Assembly: GCF_026988655.1 (NCBI RefSeq)
Contig: NZ_JALSKT010000083.1
Location: forward strand, 1 to 64,000
Reading direction: 5' to 3'
Length of the DNA stretch: 64,000 nt
Source of the DNA: Sulfurimonas sp.
GTDB lineage: Bacteria > Campylobacterota > Campylobacteria > Campylobacterales > Sulfurimonadaceae
How positions within the stretch are numbered: position 1 is the first letter of the stretch; each line of letters begins with the position of its first letter. Positions 40,341 through 50,429 of the stretch are shown here, in pieces. Under the pieces are notes generated by a model, which was not told the DNA's origin, made no database searches, and worked only from the letters and a program-made list of their open reading frames with translations. The translations under genes were made by a program, and so were the position numbers.

Positions 40341-41453
40341 TTAAACAAAACTTTTTTTACCACTTCTATCATACATATCTTTATACCTGAAGGTGATAAG
40401 ATTTTCCATGATAGCAAAAAGAACGATAAAGTTTAAAAAACTACTTCCTCCATAACTAAACATTGGGAGTGGAACTCCAACGACAGGAGCATAGCCTATG
40501 GTCATTGAGATATTTACACCCATATAAATAAATATCATAAAAGATATGGATATGGTAACAACTTTGATGAAGTAATCTTTGTTAAAAATACTTAAACTCA
40601 TAAGATGTAAAATGAGCATAGCATACAAAGCGATAAGGGCTAAAGCTCCTAAAAATCCTGTCCGCTCAACCACAAAAGCAAAGATGAAGTCACTCGTAGC
40701 AATAGGCAAAAATTTCATCTGCGTTTGTGTGGCATCTTCTTTGTTTTTTCCTGTCCAGCCACCTGAGCCAATGGCAATGATAGACTGCTGTACGTGATAC
40801 GATGGTTTTTCACTTAAAAAGTCCGTGATTCTTGTTCTTTGATAATCATGGAGTAAAAACTTGTAGGCGATGGGCGAAAAGATTAATATTACTGTAGCAA
40901 TGGTCGCTACAATCTTCCAGTAAACACCTACATAGAACAAAACGCCATAACCGATGAGCAAGAGAACAAGTGCTGTTCCTAAGTCTGGCTCTTTAGCAAT
41001 GAGAATAAAGGGGAGTAAAATATAGGCACTCAGCTTTAAAAACTCTTTAAGTCTGTAGCCGTGAACAGGAGGAGGATTTTTATGTATAAGATAAGCTAGC
41101 ATCAAAATGAGAGCAGGTTTTACAAACTCTGAGGGTTGTATGGTTGCATTGATAAAAGGAATATCTATCCATCTTTGTGCGCCTAAACGCGAATGTCCAA
41201 AAAATTCCACCCCAAGCAAAAGAGCAATATTTCCCCAATAAATAAAAGGAATAAGCCAACTCATGCGACGAATAGGCAAAAGAAAGACGATAAGAAATGT
41301 GATAAATGCGATGCCGACATAAGCAAGCTGCTTTTGTGCAAGTGCTGGAACCGCTTCACCAATCAACCAATGTGACATACTGACAAGCGGTATGAGAAGA
41401 ATGATAGAAAGAAAGTCAAATTGTGATAAAATACTCTTATCAAATCTCCACAA
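40341..41453 (-). CDS. rodA: Rod-shape protein RodA (SEDS glycosyltransferase)
   Basis: Membrane peptidoglycan polymerase of the elongasome. About ten membrane spans; SEDS motifs RLGAQRWIDIPFINATIQPSEFVKPALIL, KEPDLGTALVL (with the essential Asp), the loop SEKPSYHVQQSIIAIGSGGWTGK and GVPLPMFSYGGSSFL. 370 residues. The start is TTG 41453, with GGAG 8 bp upstream. RodA rather than FtsW is favoured by the short length and the DATQTQMKFLPIATSDFIFA loop. It is divergent from rluD. Confidence 0.93.
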   Translation of the reverse strand: MWRFDKSILSQFDFLSIILLIPLVSMSHWLIGEAVPALAQKQLAYVGIAFITFLIVFLLPIRRMSWLIPFIYWGNIALLLGVEFFGHSRLGAQRWIDIPFINATIQPSEFVKPALILMLAYLIHKNPPPVHGYRLKEFLKLSAYILLPFILIAKEPDLGTALVLLLIGYGVLFYVGVYWKIVATIATVILIFSPIAYKFLLHDYQRTRITDFLSEKPSYHVQQSIIAIGSGGWTGKNKEDATQTQMKFLPIATSDFIFAFVVERTGFLGALALIALYAMLILHLMSLSIFNKDYFIKVVTISISFMIFIYMGVNISMTIGYAPVVGVPLPMFSYGGSSFLNFIVLFAIMENLITFRYKDMYDRSGKKSFV

Positions 41454-41507
41454 GTTTGTAACTCCAAATTAAAATTATATATGATTGTAACATAAAGGGC
41501 GTAAAAA

Positions 41508-42482
41508 ATGATAAATACAAAAGAGTATCTGTGTGAAAATCCAGAAAGATTAGACACATTTTTAACAACACAGATAGGACAAACACGCTCGCAAATAGCA
41601 GCACTTATTAAAAATGACTCTGTTTTTGTTGATGGAAAAAAAGTTGCCCGTCCGGGTGTAAAGTTAAAAGCAGGGCAAACTGTAAAAGTTGAATTTCCTG
41701 AAGCAAAAAAACAAAAAGCACTTGATGTTGATTTTGACGTTGAAGTTCTTTATGAAGATGATGATGTTTTAGTTATCAACAAACCAAGCGGTGTGACAGT
41801 ACATCCCGCACCTAGTGTCAAAGAAGCGACATTAGTTGACTGGCTCAAACATAAAGGCATCAGACTCTCTACCATTAGTGGTGAGGAGCGTCATGGAATA
41901 GTGCATCGTTTAGATAAAGGAACGAGCGGCACAATGGTTGTTGCAAAAAACAATGAAGCACATGAATTTCTCTCCAAACAGCTGCAAGATAAAAGTATGG
42001 GAAGGTATTATATCGCTGTTGTTACTCCTCCTTTAAAAGAAGATGTTACAATTATTGAGTCAAAAATAGCTAGAAGTCCACACAATCGTTTGAAGATGGC
42101 TTCAGGCATTGCCAATGGTAAAACGGCTAAGACTATGTTTAAACATTTGGCACTAAGCCATGATGAAGATTCGCAGTTGATTGCTTGTAAACTATTTACT
42201 GGGAGAACACACCAGATTAGAGTGCATTTAGAGAGTATGAACCGTCATATTTTGGGAGATCATATCTATGGAATAAGCCCAAAACAAGAGAAGGCGGAAC
42301 GTATTTTGCTTCATGCTTACTTAATTTACTTTATTCATCCCAGTACAAAAGAGAAGCTCTATTTTAAAGCTGAATTTGATGAAACAATGCAAGAGATAAT
42401 ATATAAAAAATTTGATACGGAGATTTTAAATGAAGTTATTAACACTGAGTACATTATGCACAGTTTCACTGCTAATTCTTAG
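41508..42482 (+). CDS. rluD: RluA/RluD-family 23S rRNA pseudouridine synthase
   Basis: S4 RNA-binding domain (residues 1-75) followed by the synthase domain with the catalytic aspartate in HGIVHRLDKGTSGTMVVAKN and the GRTHQIRVHLESMNRHILGDHIYG motif. 324 residues. It is the first gene of an operon ordered like C. jejuni Cj1280c-Cj1275c. The exact uridine modified cannot be told from sequence. Its last 53 bp overlap the flpA start. Confidence 0.9.
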   Translation: MINTKEYLCENPERLDTFLTTQIGQTRSQIAALIKNDSVFVDGKKVARPGVKLKAGQTVKVEFPEAKKQKALDVDFDVEVLYEDDDVLVINKPSGVTVHPAPSVKEATLVDWLKHKGIRLSTISGEERHGIVHRLDKGTSGTMVVAKNNEAHEFLSKQLQDKSMGRYYIAVVTPPLKEDVTIIESKIARSPHNRLKMASGIANGKTAKTMFKHLALSHDEDSQLIACKLFTGRTHQIRVHLESMNRHILGDHIYGISPKQEKAERILLHAYLIYFIHPSTKEKLYFKAEFDETMQEIIYKKFDTEILNEVINTEYIMHSFTANS

Positions 42483-43818
42483 TGGTTGTACTACGACACC
42501 AACGCCTGAGAAAAAGGCAGTCATAGACTCTACACTTCCAGTTGTTACTTTGACAAAAAATGGAATTATTACAGATATGAAGACTGTTGCGTTTGAGTGG
42601 AAAAGTATTCAAGACCCAAGAGTGAGTGCGATATACCTTTATAAAAGAGATCCAAAAGATACAGAGGTAAAAGGTTTACAGTTTTTAACAAGTATAGAAA
42701 ATAGATATAAAACACATTATGTAGATATCACAAATGAACCAAACTCAAGATATGAGTATGCCTTTCGTACAGTAAGTAAAAATGCAGAGGGCAAGCTCAG
42801 TCAGATATATAAAGTCAGCACACTTCCTGTTTTACGCTCAGTTGCATGGATTCATTCTATCGTTGGACTTCCAAGAATGGCGAAAATAATTTGGCGACCG
42901 CATCAGAGTGAGCGAGTTGAATCTTATATCATCGAGAGAAAAACTTTAGAAGATCAAAAATGGGAAGAGATAGATAGACTCGAGGGAAGACTCAACGCAG
43001 AATATATTGATACAGAGTTAGAAGATAATCATGTCTATTTTTATCGTATTAGAGTTGAAACCTTTGATGGTATAGTCTCTACTCCTTCAGAGATTGTAAA
43101 ATCAGTCACAAAAGCTTTGCCTAAAGGTGTTTCTCATATCACCGCTACAAAAGATCTTCCTAAAAAGATCAAAATTGATTGGGAAGCTTCAAAAAATAAA
43201 GATTTTAAAAGATACTATCTTTATAGAGCAGATGCAATGCATGGTCGTTATGAACTCATAGCCAAACTGTACAACAATACTTTTTTAGACAAAATAGATA
43301 AAGATGGTCAGTCCTACTTTTATCGTGTGAGCGTAGTAGATAAAGATGGACTTGAGAGCAAACATGATAAACATACAATTATGGGAATGACACTTAGTAA
43401 ACCTGAAGCACCTGCTATAGCAGAAGCAAAGTTACTCGGTAATGTAATCAAGTTGACTTGGAAAAACACAGATCCAAGAATCAAATCTTTTATTGTTGTA
43501 AGAAAGCACAAAGATGGTTGGTTTAAAGAAGATGTGAAAAGATTTAAAAACATTAAAGCAAATGTATTTATAGATAAAAACATTCAGCCAGAGAGTACGT
43601 ATACTTACATAGTTTACGGTGTTGATAAAAACAATATTATTTCCAAAGCAAGTAGTGAGATTAAGATTGAGACGCCTGAGTCTGATAAAATCATAGAAGC
43701 TCCAAAAGTAAACGCAGTAGAAAAAAAAGTAGCTACAGAGCCTAAGCCTGTAAAAAAAGAACAAATAGTGCAGGAGATTATCTCTCCTACTGATGATTTA
43801 GATTTAAACGAGATTTAA
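42430..43818 (+). CDS. flpA: Fibronectin type III lipoprotein, FlpA homologue
   Basis: Lipoprotein with lipobox LLILSGC (cysteine at residue 20). At least three FN3-like modules follow (about 40-135, 140-225, 230-325, possibly a fourth to 420), with recurrent patterns such as [37 protein letters not shown] and [18 protein letters not shown]. The tail is Lys/Pro/Glu rich. In C. jejuni the syntenic Cj1279c (FlpA) is a fibronectin-binding adhesin; in a free-living relative the ancestral role is more likely envelope or division related. Overlap with rluD is 53 bp. Confidence 0.85.
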   Translation: MKLLTLSTLCTVSLLILSGCTTTPTPEKKAVIDSTLPVVTLTKNGIITDMKTVAFEWKSIQDPRVSAIYLYKRDPKDTEVKGLQFLTSIENRYKTHYVDITNEPNSRYEYAFRTVSKNAEGKLSQIYKVSTLPVLRSVAWIHSIVGLPRMAKIIWRPHQSERVESYIIERKTLEDQKWEEIDRLEGRLNAEYIDTELEDNHVYFYRIRVETFDGIVSTPSEIVKSVTKALPKGVSHITATKDLPKKIKIDWEASKNKDFKRYYLYRADAMHGRYELIAKLYNNTFLDKIDKDGQSYFYRVSVVDKDGLESKHDKHTIMGMTLSKPEAPAIAEAKLLGNVIKLTWKNTDPRIKSFIVVRKHKDGWFKEDVKRFKNIKANVFIDKNIQPESTYTYIVYGVDKNNIISKASSEIKIETPESDKIIEAPKVNAVEKKVATEPKPVKKEQIVQEIISPTDDLDLNEI

Positions 43819-44993
43819 TGCCACATTTACATATAAAAGAATTTACACAGATACAAACCCCAAGTAGTAAAGATGGAGTCTCTTTTAACTTCATCGCTCA
43901 GAATGTAAACCATGAGGATGAGAGACTCATCTCAACAACTGTGGATGGAGAAGATTTCTTTTTACTTGTAAAAGAAGAAGAGAACAGAAGCCTGCTAAAA
44001 ACAGATAAGTTGACACGTCCAGCCTCTATTCACAATGTGCATCGTGCCTTACTTGCTTATGCAAACGCAGCTAACTTAGATGTCATAGCTTCAAATGTTC
44101 CGCCTCAAGCGCAAAAAAACATCCATCTTCAAGAAGAGACAGCTCTCAAGAAGATAGAGCATTTTGCTAGTGACTTTCCTTCTGATAAAGAGGTTCGCAT
44201 CGAAGTAGGTTTTGGCTCAGGCAGACACCTTTTACATCAAGCAGCGAGTAATCCTGATGTTTTGTTTATCGGGATTGAGATTCATCGTCCTTCTATAGAA
44301 CAAGTGCTAAAACAAAGTGTTATTCAAAAACTAGACAACCTTTTAATATTAGATTATGATGCACGTCTTTTTATGGAACTTATTCCTTCTAATCTTGTAG
44401 GCGCTATTTATGTGCATTTTCCTGTTCCTTGGGATAAAAAGCCACACCGTAGAGTGATATCTACCTCCTTTATCCAAGAGGCACGTCGTGTTTTAAAAGT
44501 TGGTGGAACGCTAGAGCTGAGAACGGATAGTGAAAACTATTATGCTTACTCTTATGATACTTTTATCGCGTTTAATAAAACGATATTGCATATAAATAAA
44601 AACAAAGAGATTGCTGTAAGTTCAAAGTATGAAGATAGATGGAAAAAGATGCAAAAGAACATTTATGATGTGACAATGATAAATGAAGAGGAGTCTGAAG
44701 CTTTAAATATCGAAGGTGACTTCTCTTTTGCAGGAAAGATCTTAGCTCAAGATGAACTGCTGAAATTGCATAAGCAAACTGTTAGATTTGAGAATGGTTT
44801 TATCCATTTTGAGAGAGCTTATAAAATAGTTGATGGAATAATGCTGCGTTTATCTATGGGAAGTTTTGACAGACCAGAACACCTCTATATCTTGGTAAAA
44901 GGTGATGAGGTTTCCTATTATCCAGAATTGCCACTCAAATCAAGAAGTAATCTCAATGCTCATAAAGAACTCAATAAGGTTTTAAATGGATAA
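43818..44993 (+). CDS. trmB: tRNA (guanine-N7-)-methyltransferase TrmB, long form
   Basis: Methylates G46 of tRNA. SAM motif [19 protein letters not shown] (about residues 128-146), then [14 protein letters not shown] and [15 protein letters not shown], the TrmB signature. At 391 residues it has an N-terminal extension of about 110 and a C-terminal domain of about 110 absent from E. coli TrmB; the long form is usual in Campylobacterota. The functions of the extra parts are unknown. It overlaps ftsE by 8 bp. Confidence 0.9.
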   Translation: MPHLHIKEFTQIQTPSSKDGVSFNFIAQNVNHEDERLISTTVDGEDFFLLVKEEENRSLLKTDKLTRPASIHNVHRALLAYANAANLDVIASNVPPQAQKNIHLQEETALKKIEHFASDFPSDKEVRIEVGFGSGRHLLHQAASNPDVLFIGIEIHRPSIEQVLKQSVIQKLDNLLILDYDARLFMELIPSNLVGAIYVHFPVPWDKKPHRRVISTSFIQEARRVLKVGGTLELRTDSENYYAYSYDTFIAFNKTILHINKNKEIAVSSKYEDRWKKMQKNIYDVTMINEEESEALNIEGDFSFAGKILAQDELLKLHKQTVRFENGFIHFERAYKIVDGIMLRLSMGSFDRPEHLYILVKGDEVSYYPELPLKSRSNLNAHKELNKVLNG

Positions 44994-45657
44994 AGTAATA
45001 ATTGCACAAAACTTATCGCTTGCTTATTCTGATGAAGATACTATCATTAATAAGGCAAATTTTTCTATTGACTCAGGTAGTTTTGTCTTTATTACTGGTG
45101 CAAGTGGAAGTGGAAAGTCAACGCTTTTGAAGTCACTCTATGGTGCATTAAAGCCCATAGAGGGGAGTTTAGTCGTTGGTGGAGTTGAACTCAAAGGTGT
45201 TTCAAACAAAAAGCTTAACTTTTTGCGTAAACATCTCGGCATAGTGTTTCAAGATTATAAGCTTGTCAAAGAGTGGACAGTTGAGAAAAATATCATGCTA
45301 CCGCTTATCATCAATAGCTATGAAAAAAGTGTAACACAAACGCAGGTAGACTCACTCTTAAAACATGTTCGTCTTAAACATCAAGCAGGAAAATATCCTT
45401 TAGAATTAAGTGGTGGAGAACAGCAACGCGTTGCAATGGCAAGAGCTTTAGCACATAATCCTATCTTAATTTTAGCAGATGAGCCAACAGGAAACTTAGA
45501 TGACTACTCCTCACAACTTATTTGGAACCTACTTGAAGGTGCAAATGAACAGCTTAACACTACGGTAATCGTGGTGACTCATCATATTCCTGAGACAATG
45601 AAGGTAGAGTATAAGCACTATCACATAGAGTTTGGAGATATTCATGAAGTCCTTTAA
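44986..45657 (+). CDS. ftsE: Cell-division ATP-binding protein FtsE
   Basis: ABC ATPase that with FtsX controls septal peptidoglycan hydrolysis. Walker [10 protein letters not shown] (residues 37-45), Q-loop [16 protein letters not shown], signature [15 protein letters not shown] and Walker [14 protein letters not shown]. 223 residues, normal. It overlaps both trmB and ftsX. Confidence 0.93.
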   Translation: MDKVIIAQNLSLAYSDEDTIINKANFSIDSGSFVFITGASGSGKSTLLKSLYGALKPIEGSLVVGGVELKGVSNKKLNFLRKHLGIVFQDYKLVKEWTVEKNIMLPLIINSYEKSVTQTQVDSLLKHVRLKHQAGKYPLELSGGEQQRVAMARALAHNPILILADEPTGNLDDYSSQLIWNLLEGANEQLNTTVIVVTHHIPETMKVEYKHYHIEFGDIHEVL

Positions 45658-46456
45658 AAATCATCTCTCTCTTATTGTTGCGCTTGTTAGTATCTTATTT
45701 TCACTTCAGATTTTTACTATAGTTGAGCGTTCTATAGATGCATATAAAGATAAACTTGCAACAAATTATTCACTTGTGATTGTGAGCCAAAAAAAGCTTG
45801 AACAACAAGCCTTATTAAAAAAAGTACCGACTATAGCGACTATGGAAGAAATATCGCCTGATAGTGTCATAAAAAAACTAGATACTAAAATAAGCAAAAA
45901 AAATATGGATTTACTTAAAGTTACTCTGCCGAAGTTTTATAAGCTGCGTTTGAAAAAGTATCCAACGCCTGATGAGGTTGAAGGTATTACAAAAAAATTG
46001 ATGAGTATTGCTTCTATCACAAAGGTGGAGACGTTTTCAGCTACACATGACACGATTTATAAGCTTTTGTTACTTTTTAAAACTGTTATTTTTGTCCTTG
46101 CTTTTACTATTCTTGTTGTGACTGTTTTACTTATCTTTAAAGAGCTTCGCATATGGCAGTTTAAACATAATGAACGCATGAGCATTATGAGTCTTTTTGG
46201 TGCGCCTACGTGGTTGCGTTCAGCCGTACTGTTTCGTCTTGCTATTGTTGATGCACTTATTGCAGCATTCATTAGTTTTGTGATTTTTGCTTACATATCT
46301 TCTACTGAGTGGGTAAGCCAACAACTGCATACTATTGGAATTCAAATTATTGTTTTTGACAAAGGGTATGACTTTTTGATGATGCTTGGTGTTTCTATCA
46401 TTGTCTCAGTTTTTCTTGCAGGTTTTATAGTTTTGGGACATAAAGAAGAGGTATGA
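45644..46456 (+). CDS. ftsX: Cell-division protein FtsX
   Basis: Membrane partner of FtsE. One N-terminal span (about residues 8-24), a periplasmic domain (about 30-130) that would contact the EnvC-like protein, then three spans (about 145-165, 195-220, 240-262), the expected FtsX topology. Start chosen at ATG 45644 because GGAG lies 6 bp ahead; the TTG at 45632 overlaps that site. The sequence is divergent, so assignment leans on topology and on ftsE. Confidence 0.88.
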   Translation: MKSFKNHLSLIVALVSILFSLQIFTIVERSIDAYKDKLATNYSLVIVSQKKLEQQALLKKVPTIATMEEISPDSVIKKLDTKISKKNMDLLKVTLPKFYKLRLKKYPTPDEVEGITKKLMSIASITKVETFSATHDTIYKLLLLFKTVIFVLAFTILVVTVLLIFKELRIWQFKHNERMSIMSLFGAPTWLRSAVLFRLAIVDALIAAFISFVIFAYISSTEWVSQQLHTIGIQIIVFDKGYDFLMMLGVSIIVSVFLAGFIVLGHKEEV

Positions 46457-47682
46457 TGCATAAGATTTTTCTCGCTTTTGTACTTCTTTCTTCTGTGCTT
46501 TTTGCACGTGCAGAGATCGATACAAAGATAAAAAAGACGCATACAAAGTTAAGCTCATATAGTAAAAACTATGCCAATATAAGTAAAAAAATGTCAAATA
46601 CAGCTAGAGCTATTTTAAAACAAAAAGCAAAACTTCAAAAACAGATGAAGTATCTGGAAAAATTAAAAAATGACCTAGCCTCTAAAGAGTTGACTTATGG
46701 TGAAAATACAAAACAACTCCAAGAGTTAAAAAAAGCACAAAGCAAACTACAAGAACAAAAAAACAAGCTTGAAGAAGAGCTTGTGTTTGTCATAGCTCAA
46801 AGTGTTTCACTCTCTGTTATCTTGGAAGAAGAGTACCCTGAAAATGAAGAGTCTCTAATACAGATAGAAGTTCTAAAATCAAAACTAAAAGTTTCCAAGG
46901 AAAAAGCAAAAGAACTAGGAAATAAATTTTTTGAGTATGAAAAAACTATTGGGCTCTTAAATTCACATGCAAGTTCTTTAGAAAAAAGTATCTCCTTTAT
47001 TGATAAAAAGAGAAAAAAACTGCTCGCTACAACAAAAGCAAATAAACTAGCACTGAAAAAACTTGAACGAGCAAAGGCATCGTATAAAAAAGAGTTGAAA
47101 AAATTGTTACAAAGACAAAGGGCACTTAAAAGTACTCTTGAAAAACTTAACCTTGTAAAAAAAGATGAAAGAAGAAAAGCAAAATTAGAGAGAGAACGAA
47201 AACGTGCTTTTGCCGAAAAAAATGTTAATCTTAATGAAAATCTTCCTAAGGTGAAAAAACATGGCAGTAGCTATCAAAGTATGAAAACCATTCGGTATAG
47301 AGGTAGAAAAACGATAGCCCCACTTGATCGTTATACGATTACAAAAAAATATGGAACATATACAGACCCGATATATAACATTAAAATCTTTAACGAATCT
47401 ATCTCACTTAAAGCGAAAAAACCAAATGCTAAAGTGAAAAATGTACTCAATGGGAAAGTAATCTATGCAGATAATACCGCAGTCCTTGATAACATAGTCA
47501 TCATAGAACATAAAAATGGACTTCATACTATTTACGCAAATCTTTCTCAGATTGCCCCAAATATCAAAAGAGGGAAGAAGGTTAAACGGGGAGCGGTGAT
47601 AGGGCGTATACAAAATGAACTTGTGTTTGAAGTAACACAAAAATCGTATCATATCAACCCGATACGTTTATTTAAATATTAG
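46453..47682 (+). CDS. EnvC-like murein hydrolase activator, degenerate LytM domain
   Basis: Signal peptide (about 1-20), a very long Lys-rich coiled coil (about 25-260) and a C-terminal M23/LytM-type domain (about 280-409). The zinc ligands are lost: the first His/Asp pair (GHxGxD) is replaced by IKIFNESIS, the YAHL position reads YANL, and the final HxH (PHLHFE) reads ELVFEV. It should thus not cut peptidoglycan but could activate an amidase, as EnvC does under FtsEX. Overlaps ftsX by 4 bp (ATGA); a second ATG follows at once. Confidence 0.85.
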   Translation: MMHKIFLAFVLLSSVLFARAEIDTKIKKTHTKLSSYSKNYANISKKMSNTARAILKQKAKLQKQMKYLEKLKNDLASKELTYGENTKQLQELKKAQSKLQEQKNKLEEELVFVIAQSVSLSVILEEEYPENEESLIQIEVLKSKLKVSKEKAKELGNKFFEYEKTIGLLNSHASSLEKSISFIDKKRKKLLATTKANKLALKKLERAKASYKKELKKLLQRQRALKSTLEKLNLVKKDERRKAKLERERKRAFAEKNVNLNENLPKVKKHGSSYQSMKTIRYRGRKTIAPLDRYTITKKYGTYTDPIYNIKIFNESISLKAKKPNAKVKNVLNGKVIYADNTAVLDNIVIIEHKNGLHTIYANLSQIAPNIKRGKKVKRGAVIGRIQNELVFEVTQKSYHINPIRLFKY

Positions 47683-47736
47683 ACTTCATGCATAATCTAA
47701 ATATATATATTTAGGTTATGCATGAAGTCTATTTTT
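47681..47736 (+). terminator. Long perfect hairpin ending the ftsEX operon
   Basis: A 50-nt inverted repeat (47681-47730): AGACTTCATGCATAA 47681-47695 pairs with 47716-47730, then one T/G wobble, then the self-complementary CTAAATATATATATTTAG (47697-47714). ATTTTT follows, as in a rho-independent terminator. It starts inside the stop codon of the EnvC-like gene and ends just before the thrC promoter. Confidence 0.85.
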
Positions 47737-47748
47737 AGATATAATTTC
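47736..47748 (+). promoter_or_regulatory. -10 element of thrC promoter
   Basis: TATAAT at 47740-47745, right after the terminator hairpin and 29 bp before the thrC ATG. No -35 box is visible; the hairpin occupies its place. Confidence 0.5.
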
Positions 47749-47773
47749 AAAAATAAAATTATAGAGAAATAAT

Positions 47774-49246
47774 ATGAACTTTATTCAAACTCGTGGTGTT
47801 GATAGTGCTAAATCTGAAAAGGTAACTTTTTCAGAAGCGATTTTAAGTCCAATAGCCTCTTTTGGCGGTCTTTATGTACCGGAGAGTCTTCCTGATTTAG
47901 GGGAAGAATTTTTAAACAAACATCTGAACTCTTCATACAAAGAACTAGCAAAAGATATGCTTTCTCGTTTTGAGATAGATATAGATAGTGCTGTTATTGA
48001 TGAAGCCTTACAGTTATATGATAAGTTTGATGATGCGTCAAATCCTGTTCCTGTTGTTAAAGTAAAAGAAAATCTTTATATCAGTGAACTTTATCACGGA
48101 CCAACCCGCGCATTTAAAGATATGGCATTGCAACCTTTTGGTGTTGTTTTATCTTCCATTGCACAAAGATTAAATCAAAATTATCTTATCCTAGCTGCTA
48201 CAAGTGGAGATACTGGTCCTGCTGCTTTAGAAACATTTAAAAACCGTAAAAACATTAAAGTGGCTTGTCTGTATCCTGATGGTGGAACAAGTGATGTACA
48301 ACGTTTACAAATGGTTACAGAAGATGCTGCTAACCTGAAAGTGATTGGAATCAATGGCGTTTTTGATGATGCACAAAATGCACTGAAAAGACTTCTGGCT
48401 TCTGAGAGTTTTAAAAAAGCATTGCATGAAAAAGATACAAAACTCTCAGCTGCAAACTCTGTGAATTTTGGGCGTATCATTTTTCAAATCATTTATCATA
48501 TTCACTCTTATTTGGAGCTTGTGCGTCAAGATGCAATCTCTATGGGAGAAAAAGTTTACTTAAACGTGCCAAGTGGAAACTTTGGAAATGCTCTTGGTGG
48601 TTACTATGCTTGGAAGATGGGTCTGCCGGTTGAAAAAATCATCATCTCATCAAATGAGAACAATGTCCTTACTCGCCTTATTCGTGATGGAAAATATGAC
48701 CTAAGAGATTCAAAAGTCATTGGGACAACTTCTCCTGCTATGGATATTTTAAAATCTTCCAATGTTGAGAGAGTTTTATATGATCTTTTTGGAGAAGCAA
48801 GAACGAAAGAACTTATGGAGAGTCTTGAGACGGAGCATATGTATGAGCTAAACGCAGTAGAACTTAAAAAACTTCGAGAATATTTTGATGCAGATTTTTG
48901 TATAGGCGCAGAGGGCAAAAAGTATATAAAAGAGACATTTGAGAACTACAACTATCTTATGGATCCACATACTGCAACTTGTATGAAGTCTTATGAGACT
49001 TGTTCTAAGCCTGAGATAAAAACTATTGCATATTCAACTGCAGAGTGGACAAAATTTTCACCAGTCATTGCAAATGCCTTAACAGGGGAAGTAGATACTA
49101 AAGACATTAAAGCTTTAGAGTCCATCTCTCAAGTGGCACATCTTGAAATTCCAGCTATGATAAAGGAATTGTTTACAAAAGAGATAGCACAAAAAACTGT
49201 TATCGAAAAAGAAAATATTGAAGAAGAGATACTGAAGTTTTTATAA
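47774..49246 (+). CDS. thrC: Threonine synthase
   Basis: PLP enzyme converting phosphohomoserine to threonine. The PLP lysine is in YHGPTRAFKDMALQPFG (about residue 117), with the phosphate-binding loop AATSGDTGPAALE and the PSGNFGNALGGYYAWKMGLP motif. 490 residues with an N-terminal RGVDSAKSEKVTFSEAI segment, the fungal/gamma-proteobacterial type. Single gene between a terminator and a convergent gene. Confidence 0.95.
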   Translation: MNFIQTRGVDSAKSEKVTFSEAILSPIASFGGLYVPESLPDLGEEFLNKHLNSSYKELAKDMLSRFEIDIDSAVIDEALQLYDKFDDASNPVPVVKVKENLYISELYHGPTRAFKDMALQPFGVVLSSIAQRLNQNYLILAATSGDTGPAALETFKNRKNIKVACLYPDGGTSDVQRLQMVTEDAANLKVIGINGVFDDAQNALKRLLASESFKKALHEKDTKLSAANSVNFGRIIFQIIYHIHSYLELVRQDAISMGEKVYLNVPSGNFGNALGGYYAWKMGLPVEKIIISSNENNVLTRLIRDGKYDLRDSKVIGTTSPAMDILKSSNVERVLYDLFGEARTKELMESLETEHMYELNAVELKKLREYFDADFCIGAEGKKYIKETFENYNYLMDPHTATCMKSYETCSKPEIKTIAYSTAEWTKFSPVIANALTGEVDTKDIKALESISQVAHLEIPAMIKELFTKEIAQKTVIEKENIEEEILKFL

Positions 49247-49269
49247 CTTTCGTATCTACAACTTTGAGT

Positions 49270-49857
49270 CTACTCTAAACCATATTTCTTCAAATCTACT
49301 TTAATCTCTTTAGCTTTATCTTTTAATATTTTTTGAATTACAGGATTTCTATCCATCTTGTAGGTTTCAGTTTTAACAACTTTTCCACTGTGATCATAGT
49401 ACTTTTTAAGACCGACTTTGTAGTTGTTTTTGTAATAAACGTCAGATGATTTGTAACCATCTTCATCCCAGTCCGTCATTACACCTTCTCTTTTTCCGTT
49501 GATATAATTGACTTGTGAACCTAGTTGTCCATTATCATAGTACATTTTTTGGATTCCATCTTTTTGTCCATTGAGATACTTTACAACAAGCTTTTTTTTG
49601 CCATTGTCATAGTAAGAAGTGTAGATGCCATTTTCTTTGCCATCTTTAAAGTTTACTTTTGATTTGATATGACCATCATCAGTGTACCAAGTTGTCATTC
49701 CTTCTCTTTTACAGTCTATGTAGGTTGATTCTTGTGTAGAGTCTTTGACAATATGTTTGCCAGGATTTTTACATAAAAGTGCACTCTTTTCTTGCGCATA
49801 AAGTGAAACAGAAGAAAATAATAAACTAGAACTCAATAATATATGAAGTGTTTTCAT
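49270..49857 (-). CDS. Secreted MORN-type / YwqK-like repeat protein
   Basis: Signal peptide (about 1-22, SSSLLFSSVSLYAQ) followed by five or six 23-residue MORN_2-type repeats (about 50-165): YTDDGHIKSKVNFKDGKENG, YYDNGKKKLVVKYLNGQKDG, YYDNGQLGSQVNYINGKREG and so on. Proteins of this kind are often labelled YwqK-family antitoxins, but no toxin gene adjoins and the signal peptide argues for an envelope role. Start at ATG 49857 with AAAAGG upstream rather than the TTG six bases earlier. Converges with thrC. Confidence 0.75.
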   Translation of the reverse strand: MKTLHILLSSSLLFSSVSLYAQEKSALLCKNPGKHIVKDSTQESTYIDCKREGMTTWYTDDGHIKSKVNFKDGKENGIYTSYYDNGKKKLVVKYLNGQKDGIQKMYYDNGQLGSQVNYINGKREGVMTDWDEDGYKSSDVYYKNNYKVGLKKYYDHSGKVVKTETYKMDRNPVIQKILKDKAKEIKVDLKKYGLE

Positions 49858-49999
49858 AGCCAAACCTTTTTGTTTTAATATTAAAAATAATTATAGCATA
49901 CTTGTTTTAGAATAAAGTTTTACTATTCATATAATAATATCTAACATATTAAGGCATAGCTAATTATTACTAATGTAAAATATAGTCATAGGGATAATT

Positions 50000-50407
50000 A
50001 TGAATGATTCAATGGAAGAAGAACTAAGAAAAAAACGGGATATGCTTTATTATAACCAGTTGGTAACAAATGAAAGAAAGGCAGAAGCTAAGCGTAACAA
50101 AAAATTGAAAAAAAAGAGAAGCACAAGTTTTGGCTCTCAAAAAGTTGATTTTAAAGATTACATATACGTTCCTGAAGAGTGGGAAGGTTTGGCGTATGCT
50201 ATTTATTTTGTACTAGTTCCTTATATAACGGGAGCTATCTTTCTTTTCTTGGTGGTTGCCCGTGGAAGTTATGAAAATTTTATGCTTCTAAACTTAAATG
50301 CTTTTCCTATTGTATGGATAATAGGCTATGAGATAGTTGCGGTTTGTCTCTTGGTATGGATACTCGTACTCTTTCTTAATTATGATCCCGAGGATGATGA
50401 TTATTAA
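50000..50407 (+). CDS. Conserved hypothetical membrane protein
   Basis: 135 residues of unknown function. A highly charged N-terminal half (EEELRKKRDMLYYN, RKAEAKRNKKLKKKRS) is followed by two membrane spans (about 66-88 and 100-125) and an acidic tail (YDPEDDDY). The basic cytoplasmic segment next to the membrane could bind nucleic acid or lipid, but nothing in the sequence decides this. AGGGA precedes the ATG. An AAACGCAG motif lies immediately after its stop. Confidence 0.7.
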   Translation: MNDSMEEELRKKRDMLYYNQLVTNERKAEAKRNKKLKKKRSTSFGSQKVDFKDYIYVPEEWEGLAYAIYFVLVPYITGAIFLFLVVARGSYENFMLLNLNAFPIVWIIGYEIVAVCLLVWILVLFLNYDPEDDDY

Positions 50408-50429
50408 CTAAACGCAGTAGCGTGAACTT

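Noticed and set aside
49270..49857. Toxin-antitoxin system at the YwqK-like gene
   Set aside because: The protein has a signal peptide and no toxin gene adjoins; the antitoxin label of the family is not supported here.
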